Origin: DAIOHQ01 sp036744635
Lineage (GTDB): Bacteria > Planctomycetota > Phycisphaerae > Tepidisphaerales > Tepidisphaeraceae
Direction of reading: 5' to 3'
Length of the DNA: 23,331 nt
Assembly (NCBI GenBank): GCA_036744635.1
Contig: DAIOHQ010000050.1
Location: 1 to 23,331 of the forward strand
The translations under genes were made by a program, and so were the position numbers. The notes beneath the pieces were generated by a model. That model was not told the DNA's origin. It saw only the letters and a program-made list of their open reading frames with translations, and ran no database searches. The stretch's first letter is position 1. The number at the start of each line of letters is the position of its first letter. Below are positions 16,683-23,331 of the stretch, one piece after another.

Positions 16683-17153
16683 TCAGCAGTCCGCTTCAAT
16701 CAGCAGGACAACGGCATGCGCGGCAATGGCTTCGCCCCGGCCGATCGCATCGCACCCTTCATTGGTCCCAGCTTTAATGTTTATCGCGCCGCCAAGCAAT
16801 TGCTGAAGGTTGCTGGCCATCGGTTTCTTGAACGCCTGCAGGCGCGGGCGCTCGGCGAGGATCGTGATATCGGCGTTCACCAGCGCGTGATGTGCCTCAC
16901 GCACGGCCGCATGAACATCCTTCAGGAACACTGTGCTGGCGGCGTCTTTCCAGCGCGGATCGGTATCTGCAAAGCGCTCGCCGATATCGCCCCATCCCAT
17001 GGCGCCCAGCAGCGCATCCACCAGCGCGTGGATTACCACGTCGCCGTCGCTGTGGGCGATGGCGCTGATCTCCTGGGAGACAGCCACGCCTCCAAGCATC
17101 AGCGTTCCGCCCGCCCGCAGCCGGTGCAAATCATAGCCATGGCCGATGCGCAT
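16683..17153 (-). CDS. ispF: 2-C-methyl-D-erythritol 2,4-cyclodiphosphate synthase
   Basis: A 156-aa enzyme, the usual length, for the fifth step of the MEP pathway of isoprenoid precursor synthesis in the cytoplasm. The metal ligands are Asp8, His10 and His42, in GYDLHRL and AHSDGDVVIHALVDALLGA. The C-terminal nucleotide-binding block reads TNEGCDAIGRGEAIAAHAVVLL. GGGGA lies about 5 nt before the ATG at 17153. The gene starts only 9 bp after the stop of the NtrC-type regulator and is followed by cysS, so it is probably co-transcribed with the kinase and regulator. Confidence 0.97.
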   Translation of the reverse strand: MRIGHGYDLHRLRAGGTLMLGGVAVSQEISAIAHSDGDVVIHALVDALLGAMGWGDIGERFADTDPRWKDAASTVFLKDVHAAVREAHHALVNADITILAERPRLQAFKKPMASNLQQLLGGAINIKAGTNEGCDAIGRGEAIAAHAVVLLIEADC

Positions 17154-17162
17154 GCCGATCCC

Positions 17163-18539
<1,377 letters not shown>

Positions 18540-18558
18540 AGCGAGTTGCGTCCATTCG

Positions 18559-18573
18559 ACTCTCCCGGAGAGT
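18559..18573. repeat. Short inverted repeat ACTCTCC-C-GGAGAGT
   Basis: A 7-bp perfect inverted repeat around one central base lies in the 55-bp gap between the histidine kinase stop and the response regulator start. It also contains a GGAGAGT that reads as a Shine-Dalgarno-like sequence on the plus strand only. It could be a small operator or a chance palindrome. Confidence 0.4.
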
Positions 18574-18594
18574 AACCGATTGCCGGCGCTGCTG

Positions 18595-19386
18595 CTACAG
18601 CGGCAGGTGAATGGCGAAATCCGAACCCTTGCCGGGCTCGCTGCTGACGGCGATGCGTCCGCCATGCTCATCGACGATGCGCCGGGACATGGCCAATCCC
18701 AATCCCGTGCCGCCTTTCTTGGTGGAATAGTAGGCATCAAAAATCTTGTCGATGGCCTCCTGCGAAATGCCCGGGCCGGTGTCGATGACGTCGATAACCG
18801 CCTCGCCGTCGCGCTGGGCGGCGCTGAGAATCAGCTCTCCCTCGCCGCGGCCGCTCATGGCCTGCATGGCGTTGAGCATCAAGTTGAGGACCGCCTGCTT
18901 GATCAACCTGGCATCAACCGGTGCGATGACCTTCTCGGGCGATTTGCGGAGACGAAGCTGCACCTTGTGCAACTGCGCCTGCGGGGCGAAAAAATCCACA
19001 AGGTCTTCGAGCACTTCATTCAGATCGACAGGCTTGCGCTCCAGCTCGATCTTGCCGGCGAAGCGGAGAAAATCGTCGAGGATCTCGCGGAGACGGGTGG
19101 TTTCGCGCTGCACGGTGTTCAGGCGGTTGATGACGCGCTGGTAGGCCGGGTTATCCGGCAGCAGGTCCTCGGCCAGCAGTTGCAGGTTCAGTTGGACGGT
19201 GGAAAGCGGGTTCTTGATTTCGTGGGCGAGCCCGCCGGTGAGCGTGCCCAATTCCGCCAGCCGCTCTGCCTGGCGGGCGCGTTGCTGCAGGCGCAGCATG
19301 CGCTGGTATCCCACCACCGCAAACGCCGTGGCGCCGGCAGCGGTAACCAGCAGACCGCTGGCAAATCCCCATCCGAATGCGTCCAT
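18595..19386 (-). CDS. Membrane-anchored histidine kinase, NtrB/ZraS-like
   Basis: A 263-aa kinase, shorter than most. One N-terminal transmembrane helix (about 8-27) is followed directly by the dimerisation/phosphoacceptor domain with LAHEIKNPLS and His55. The ATPase domain has the N box NLMLNAMQAM, the G1 box DTGPGI and the G2 box GTGLGLAMSRRIV. There is no PAS, HAMP or extracytoplasmic sensor domain, so signal input probably comes through a partner or the membrane helix. It is the first gene of the minus-strand cluster, with the NtrC-type regulator next, and so is its likely cognate partner. No clear Shine-Dalgarno is seen before ATG 19386. Confidence 0.93.
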   Translation of the reverse strand: MDAFGWGFASGLLVTAAGATAFAVVGYQRMLRLQQRARQAERLAELGTLTGGLAHEIKNPLSTVQLNLQLLAEDLLPDNPAYQRVINRLNTVQRETTRLREILDDFLRFAGKIELERKPVDLNEVLEDLVDFFAPQAQLHKVQLRLRKSPEKVIAPVDARLIKQAVLNLMLNAMQAMSGRGEGELILSAAQRDGEAVIDVIDTGPGISQEAIDKIFDAYYSTKKGGTGLGLAMSRRIVDEHGGRIAVSSEPGKGSDFAIHLPL

Positions 19387-19537
19387 GCGGCGAAGGGTAA
19401 GACCTTATTGCCGGAACTGCAAAAACGCGGCATTGCCCTGCTCCTGACGGAATTGAGCTGAACCATCTCTGCTTCGGTTACAAACGTTTCATAACTTTGG
19501 AATGGGATTGACGAGAACACGGCTGTAGCTTCGAGCA

Positions 19538-20260
19538 ATGGCAACGAACTTCACCGGCGCTGACGTGACATTTTTCACATGTGACCTATGCGGCGCCCGG
19601 CTGGAATGGACCGAGGAGCTGGCCGGGCAGGCGGTGCGGTGCGGATGCGGGGCATTGACGCGGTGTCCGGCGAATCGGCCGGCGGTACCGCCCAGGGAGG
19701 CAACCGGCGGAAGTCTGCAAGATGCAGGCACGATTCCACAGGCCCACGTGCGGCCAACGGGATTGAAACTGGATTATCGCAGCAGCGCCACCAAGGCGGC
19801 GGCCGATCCGCAAACGCTCAAAGACCTCTATATGCCGCTCTGGCTGCTGGGCGGGGGGATTGTGATCGAGATCGCCTCGGCGCTGTTGATTCATCGCAGC
19901 AGTCTGCGCGATGCCTGCATGCGCATTGCAATTCAACTGGTGGTCGGGACGGTGATGATGCTGGCGGCAATCTTGATCGCCGCCAGGCTGCGCGGGATCA
20001 ACCTGGGTTCGTTCTGGAATGCGGCCTTCAAGTTGTCCGCCATCTCGGTGGCCCCGGCCGCCGCGGTGGCGCTGGCCGAGCCGGTATTGATGATTATTCC
20101 GTTTGGATGGTTGCTGGGATGGATTGCGGAGTTCGTGCTGTTCTTCGCACTGCTGGGGGTCTTGTTTGATCTGGAGGAGAGCGACACCTGGTACTGCGTG
20201 AGCATCATGTTTTTGGTGCGGGTGGCGATTTATTTTCTGCTGATGTGGGCCATGAGATAG
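19538..20260 (+). CDS. Zinc-ribbon-like membrane protein of unknown function
   Basis: A 240-aa protein. The N-terminus has a cysteine pattern, Cys15-x2-Cys18 and Cys35-x-Cys37 with Cys43, that looks like a small zinc ribbon. A polar linker follows. From about 100 the protein has four or five hydrophobic helices with a YIP1/Yip-like look. The start is ATG 19538; no Shine-Dalgarno is obvious. It is divergent from the histidine kinase gene, with 151 bp between the two starts, in which I see no clear promoter. Function unknown; this ribbon-plus-helices layout is common among planctomycete unknowns. Confidence 0.7.
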   Translation: MATNFTGADVTFFTCDLCGARLEWTEELAGQAVRCGCGALTRCPANRPAVPPREATGGSLQDAGTIPQAHVRPTGLKLDYRSSATKAAADPQTLKDLYMPLWLLGGGIVIEIASALLIHRSSLRDACMRIAIQLVVGTVMMLAAILIAARLRGINLGSFWNAAFKLSAISVAPAAAVALAEPVLMIIPFGWLLGWIAEFVLFFALLGVLFDLEESDTWYCVSIMFLVRVAIYFLLMWAMR

Positions 20261-20380
20261 GTGCTGTGGTGCAGATTCCGGGCGAGGGCGCTTGGGAGCC
20301 AGTTCCGGAGCAGTGGCGCAGGAGCATCAAGCCGGCGGGTGCGAGTTGTTTGCCTGCGTTGCATTTCGTACCATGGGGAA

Positions 20381-20965
20381 ATGGAGAGTAATAAATCCCC
20401 TATTACTGGAGCGGAGCGCCTTTGGCTGCGGGAATTGGCCATGCGGTATGTGGACATCACCATGGCATCACAACTTCCCATCATCGAGCGCGAGGGTATG
20501 TTCAGCGTGATGCTGCGCCCCTGTACCTGCGCGATTCTGGAATACATCCTGGACCCGGCGATTGGGTATGTGTGGGTGCGGCGGCATACGCCGCGGCGTC
20601 ATCTCCAGTGGTGGAAGACCCAGGCGCCGCTTTCGGAGGCGGGGACACTCCACGAGGTGCAAGTGCGGGGGATGGAGTTTGATCTGCAGCTTCCCACCGC
20701 GCGCTTTCTGGAACTGCTTCCGGAGTTCTGGGGGCATGGGCTGGTGCTGTTTCAGATGACCCGGCCGGTGCCGGACACGCTGATGCTCGATGGCATCGCC
20801 GACAGTGTGGTCGATCGCGTGCTGATGCAGAACGGTCTGCACCTGCGTTTCTATCTGCCGCACGCGGCGGAGCTGGCGCAGGTGGGTTCGCCGCGGCGGG
20901 AAGTGTTAGAGAAGATGCTGCAGCGGCGGGAGGTACGAGAGATGGCGATGGATTTTGGCAGGTAA
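20381..20965 (+). CDS. Conserved-looking soluble protein of unknown function
   Basis: A 194-aa protein if it starts at ATG 20381; the frame is open to 20261 but that stretch is Arg/Ser/Gly-rich and looks non-coding. ATG 20441 is another possible start. No Shine-Dalgarno decides. The body is a mixed alpha/beta sequence with no signal peptide, no membrane helix and several Trp/Arg-rich parts, ending in an Arg/Glu-rich helix. I do not recognise a family. It follows the zinc-ribbon gene at about 120 bp on the same strand. Confidence 0.6.
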   Translation: MESNKSPITGAERLWLRELAMRYVDITMASQLPIIEREGMFSVMLRPCTCAILEYILDPAIGYVWVRRHTPRRHLQWWKTQAPLSEAGTLHEVQVRGMEFDLQLPTARFLELLPEFWGHGLVLFQMTRPVPDTLMLDGIADSVVDRVLMQNGLHLRFYLPHAAELAQVGSPRREVLEKMLQRREVREMAMDFGR

Positions 20966-20978
20966 GGGGTAGAAGTTT

Positions 20979-20996
20979 GAAAGCGCAAACGCTTTC
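20979..20996. promoter_or_regulatory. LacI-type operator-like palindrome
   Basis: GAAAGCG (20979-20985) and CGCTTTC (20990-20996) form a perfect 7-bp inverted repeat around CAAA. The inner part GCAAACGCTTTC keeps the G..A.CG.T..C core of LacI-family/cre sites. It lies about 25 bp upstream of the -35 of the promoter at 21020, so it could be a site for a repressor or activator of the URO-D-like gene. No LacI-family gene is in this window. Confidence 0.55.
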
Positions 20997-21019
20997 GGGG
21001 AGCGGATTTGGGGTGAAAC

Positions 21020-21047
21020 TTGGAAATCGCATCGAAACTGTTAGAAT
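21020..21047 (+). promoter_or_regulatory. Sigma-70-type promoter for the URO-D-like gene
   Basis: TTGGAA (21020-21025, 4 of 6) and TAGAAT (21042-21047, 5 of 6) are separated by 16 bp. Transcription would start about 15 nt before ATG 21068, which has an AAGG 6-7 nt upstream. Confidence 0.55.
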
Positions 21048-21067
21048 AGTGGACAACAAGGTCCATT

Positions 21068-22060
21068 ATGACTCCACGACAAAACGTGATTGCGGCATTG
21101 AGGTTTGGGACTCCCGAGCGGCTTCCCCACGATTTCCCACCGCCCTATGGCAGCGACTTCGCCCAGACGGGGATGAGCCCATCGCCGGATCTGCGCCCGG
21201 CCAACGGGCGCGGCGTGGATGAGTGGGGGGCGGTGTGGGACAACGTCGGGGTCTGCTCGGTCGGCGAAGTGGTCGATTTTCCATTGAAGCGCTGGGAGGA
21301 TTTCGCTTCCTTCAAGATTCCGGACATCCGCGACCAGCGCCGCTATGCCCAACTTGCGGAGGCGCGGGAGCGGGCGGGTGACAAGTTTCTGTTGTGCTTT
21401 GGCATCTCGCTGTACGAGCGCATCCACTTCATCCGCGGCCTGGAAAACATCTGGGTGGATATTTACGAAGAGCCGGAAAACCTCTGCCGGCTGATCGACA
21501 TGCTGGTGGACATGAACGTCTACGCGATCGAGCGCTTTGGCGCTGCCGGGTGCGATGCCATGCTCATCCCCGATGACTGGGGCCTGCAGAGCAGTCTGAT
21601 GATCTCTCCGGAAAAATGGCGCGAGCTGTGGAAGCCGCGCTATACGCGCCTGTTCAAGGCCGTGCATGATGCCGGGATGTTCATGTTCCTGCATAGCTGC
21701 GGGTACATCGTGGACATCCTCGATGATCTGATCGAGATCGGGCTGGATGCGGTTCACATGGACCAGCAGGAAAACATGGGCCTGGAACTGCTTGGCAGGC
21801 GTTTCGGCGGCCGGCTGACCTTTTTCAGCGGCGTGGACATTCAGACCGCGATGCACCGCCCAACCGATCAGGTGCGCGCCTACGCCCGGGACATGGTGCG
21901 CCTGCTCGGCCGGCCGGAGGGGGGAATCATCCCGCGCTGGTACACCGATCCGAAGGGGGCGGGGCATACGCAGGAGGCGATCGATGCGATGTGCCAGGAA
22001 TTCTTGAAGGTGTCGGAGGAGATGTACGGAGCAAAGGTGGGGCAAGGGGTCGGGGTCTAA
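21068..22060 (+). CDS. Uroporphyrinogen decarboxylase-domain (corrinoid methyltransferase-like) protein
   Basis: A 330-aa single-domain protein of the URO-D fold. The H-x-C-G motif His209-Ser-Cys211-Gly is the zinc-binding site seen in MtaA/CmuA-type corrinoid methyltransferases and is absent from true HemE enzymes, so the protein is more likely a methyl- or demethylase-type member than a haem enzyme. The DWG motif in PDDWGLQSSL and DMDQQENMG-like loops are typical. Planctomycete genomes have many such paralogues, often beside sugar-catabolic genes. It has its own promoter and a LacI-like operator upstream. The substrate is unknown. There is no corrinoid protein in the window. Confidence 0.85.
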   Translation: MTPRQNVIAALRFGTPERLPHDFPPPYGSDFAQTGMSPSPDLRPANGRGVDEWGAVWDNVGVCSVGEVVDFPLKRWEDFASFKIPDIRDQRRYAQLAEARERAGDKFLLCFGISLYERIHFIRGLENIWVDIYEEPENLCRLIDMLVDMNVYAIERFGAAGCDAMLIPDDWGLQSSLMISPEKWRELWKPRYTRLFKAVHDAGMFMFLHSCGYIVDILDDLIEIGLDAVHMDQQENMGLELLGRRFGGRLTFFSGVDIQTAMHRPTDQVRAYARDMVRLLGRPEGGIIPRWYTDPKGAGHTQEAIDAMCQEFLKVSEEMYGAKVGQGVGV

Positions 22061-22096
22061 GGGCGATGCCAGAATTTCCGAGAAAATGCTCCGCCC

Positions 22097-22222
22097 GATC
22101 GGGAGCATGTTCGTTCCGATCAAGAGAAAATCCGTTTCGATCAAGAGAATATTGGCTCCAATCAAGAGAAAACCCGTTCCGATCAAGAGAATGTTCGTCC
22201 CGATCAAGAGAGAAACCATTTT
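22097..22222. repeat. 21-bp tandem repeat array, about six units
   Basis: Units begin at 22097, 22118, 22139, 22160, 22181 and 22202, each 21 bp. The conserved part is GATCAAGAGAA followed by a variable half ending in TTC/TCC/CCC; the first unit diverges after GATC. As 21 is divisible by three, every frame gives a seven-residue repeat: for example VPIKRKS on the plus strand and NGFSLDR or LLIGTNI on the minus strand. Units are not identical, so the array is not a recent slippage product. Confidence 0.85.
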
Positions 22223-22265
22223 TCTCTTGATAAAAATCATTTTTCTCAGAAGAAAAAATGGTTTC
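22212..22265. repeat. AT-rich hairpin at the end of the 21-bp array
   Basis: GAAACCATTTTT (22212-22223) and AAAAATGGTTTC (22254-22265) are a perfect 12-bp inverted repeat with a 30-nt AT-rich loop that itself contains TTTTTCTC twice. It lies about 150 bp downstream of the URO-D-like gene. It may serve as its transcript end, though there is no T-run after the stem. Confidence 0.65.
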
Positions 22266-22453
22266 GACGAAGCGCTTTCCCCCCTCCCTTCCCCCCAAAT
22301 CGCCCCTATCAGCGCCCGCTCAGCGATATTGCCGGACGGCAGCGGGATCGACCGCGAAGGGGCGAAGGGCGCGAAACGCGCGGGGAAAACGCCAAGGGAA
22401 TCGGCGCGATGGCGAGGTGGTGGGATGGCGAAAGCGAAGTGCGGCGGGCGAAA

Positions 22454-22490
22454 TGCCGATAGGCCAGGTAGCCCCACCTAAGCATCGGCA
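22454..22490. repeat. Nested short hairpin TGCCGAT/ATCGGCA
   Basis: A 7-bp outer stem (22454-22460 with 22484-22490) encloses a 4-bp inner stem AGGT/ACCT (22466-22469 with 22476-22479). On the minus strand it contains AGGTGGGGCTACCT. It looks like a small interspersed palindromic repeat. Confidence 0.5.
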
Positions 22491-22545
22491 AACGCGCACG
22501 AAGACTTCACCGCCAAGCGCCCTGGCCGTGAAGCAAACACCGTAG

Positions 22546-22564
22546 CACGGGCGTCCCGCCCGTG
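22546..22564. repeat. Palindrome CACGGGCG-TCC-CGCCCGTG
   Basis: An 8-bp perfect inverted repeat with a 3-nt loop, preceded by GTAG and followed by GCC. The minus strand reads as the peptide ATGGTPVLRC, which I recall as a frequent spurious translation in planctomycete-like genomes. It is a likely member of a dispersed repeat family. Confidence 0.65.
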
Positions 22565-22570
22565 GCCTCA

Positions 22571-22772
22571 GGAAAACGCCAGCCCCCCCTAGGCGGGGCG
22601 GAAAGACGGATAGTCCTTTGATCCTGCCGCAGCCTGCGGCATATCGCCATGCAGAGCCACAAGGGGGGCGGCTTTCCGCCGTGGGGCCCCAGGGGGGGCT
22701 GGCGCTTTTCCGGAGCGGGAGCAGTCAAAGGGTTCACAATCCGCAATTATCGGCACAAAGCCGCCCCCCCTT
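22571..22772. repeat. Large nested and competing inverted repeats
   Basis: An outer arm CGCCAGCCCCCCCT (22577-22590) is the exact reverse complement of 22691-22704, and GGAAAA/TTTTCC extends it past a one-base bulge. Inside, GGCGGAAAG (22597-22605) pairs with CTTTCCGCC (22672-22680), and CCGCAG/CTGCGG (22627-22638) makes a terminal hairpin. AAGGGGGGCGGCTTT (22661-22675) can alternatively pair with 22757-22772, which would disrupt the inner stem. It lies just upstream of the last ORF. Confidence 0.7.
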
Positions 22773-22839
22773 CCCCGCAGGCGGGCTGTCACACCGCCGC
22801 TCCGAGCGACAATCCACTCTGGCGGCGTAAAATGGCGCC

Positions 22840-23328
22840 ATGGGCACGGTCCAGGGCATCGTTTATTACGTGGGTCCCAAAGTTGTGCCGGCAACCCGGC
22901 CTTGCGGGGCACTGCGCATCAACGATGGCGGCGCCCTCTGTCAGACCTTCCGCAAAGCCCTGCTGGCGGGGAAACTGGAATTCCGCGTACATCTGCGCGT
23001 GTTGCAATTCCCGCCTCTGACCTGCCATTGGGAGAAGGCCGGCGACACTGCCTGCGTAGTCCGCTGGATGTACGGCCGGGTCGTTGAGGCGGCTACCGTC
23101 TATGTCAATGGCCTGGATGCCGAGGATGAGCATGACCTGGTACATATGACGTTGACGGCACGGCGGCTGCCGATCCCGCTGTACGTGTGGCAAGACCTGA
23201 TCATGCTGCGGCAACGTCCGGTCTATGCCACGTTCCTCTTCACTCCCGCCAGCCTGGGCAATCGCGTGATCGCAACCGCCGCCCCAGCCCTGGCCAACAG
23301 CTTCTTTTCCATCCTGGGAACCGTGTAG
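22840..23328 (+). CDS. Unrecognised 162-aa protein
   Basis: The frame begins at ATG 22840 and ends in TAG at 23326-23328, so the gene is complete. It has no signal peptide or clear membrane helix. The composition looks coding: hydrophobic and charged residues are mixed, with beta-rich stretches such as YVWQDLIMLRQRPVYATFLFT. No strong Shine-Dalgarno is present. I recognise no family. It lies immediately after the repeat block at 22571-22772, which may influence its expression if the block is transcribed. Confidence 0.55.
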   Translation: MGTVQGIVYYVGPKVVPATRPCGALRINDGGALCQTFRKALLAGKLEFRVHLRVLQFPPLTCHWEKAGDTACVVRWMYGRVVEAATVYVNGLDAEDEHDLVHMTLTARRLPIPLYVWQDLIMLRQRPVYATFLFTPASLGNRVIATAAPALANSFFSILGTV

Positions 23329-23331
23329 AGC

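Larger units (their letters stand above)
22061..22839. other. 779-bp gene-free repeat mosaic
   Basis: No convincing gene is present. The translations of open frames here (such as 22086-22481) consist of short peptide repeats or Arg/Gly-rich stretches. The left part is AT-rich and the right part very GC-rich. It holds five repeat features described separately: the 21-bp array, an AT-rich hairpin, two short palindromes and a nested inverted repeat block. Confidence 0.75.

Noticed and set aside
18540..18740. Longer N-terminus for the NtrC-type regulator
   Set aside because: The extension is antisense to the kinase gene's 3' end and lacks receiver-domain sequence; ATG 18539 gives the normal length.
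19387..19537. Sigma-54 promoter upstream of the kinase
   Set aside because: I scanned both strands for TGGCAC-N5-TTGC-like spacing and found no acceptable match.
22097..22222. CRISPR array
   Set aside because: Repeat units are 21 bp and directly adjacent, with no spacers, and no cas gene is present.
22086..22481. 131-aa plus-strand open frame through the 21-bp array
   Set aside because: The peptide is only the translation of DNA repeats followed by low-complexity sequence; there is no Shine-Dalgarno, and other frames are equally open.

Overview
The window is about 23.3 kb of GC-rich bacterial chromosome. It most resembles a Planctomycetota genome, probably Phycisphaerae-like. The basis is family content (a DUF1570-type fragment, a BNR/sialidase-like secreted protein, an SGNH/sialate esterase-like protein, a GH-D-like TIM-barrel protein and several lineage-specific unknowns), mixed Shine-Dalgarno use, and many short palindromic repeats between and inside genes. 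The taxon is an inference; there is no rRNA or other decisive marker.

Left part (1-8.4 kb): an AT-richer leader with repeated ATGTCCCA motifs precedes a sialate O-acetylesterase-like gene (339-2204). On the minus strand lie an FHA-domain membrane protein and a coiled-coil lipoprotein, separated by a perfect 23-bp inverted repeat. Head-to-head with the lipoprotein start is a 5'-truncated DUF1570-type remnant. Next come a GT-C membrane glycosyltransferase (+) and a 750-aa glycoside-hydrolase-like protein (-), whose 3' ends overlap.

Middle (8.4-15 kb): a Crp/Fnr-family regulator (-) with a clear intrinsic terminator; a second GT-C glycosyltransferase whose coding sequence carries a 60-bp, in-frame, near-perfect palindrome; two small membrane proteins (-); a DUF58 protein (+); a secreted BNR-repeat protein (+); and a small beta-rich unknown (-).

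Right (15-21 kb): a co-directional minus-strand cluster of histidine kinase, NtrC-type sigma-54 activator, ispF and cysS, possibly one transcription unit. It is followed on the plus strand by a zinc-ribbon membrane protein and an unknown protein.

Right end (21-23.3 kb): a URO-D/corrinoid methyltransferase-like gene with a good promoter and a LacI-type operator-like palindrome. Then comes a 779-bp gene-free stretch made of different repeats: a 21-bp tandem array, an AT-rich hairpin, two short GC-rich palindromes and large nested inverted repeats. A final unknown 162-aa ORF ends the window.

No CRISPR array, phage, transposase, toxin-antitoxin or recognisable defence system was seen, and I do not find a convincing new multi-gene system. 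The most unusual signals are the in-frame palindrome inside the glycosyltransferase, the repeat mosaic at 22061-22839, the truncated DUF1570 gene under the lipoprotein start, and the KMSGS variant in cysteinyl-tRNA synthetase.
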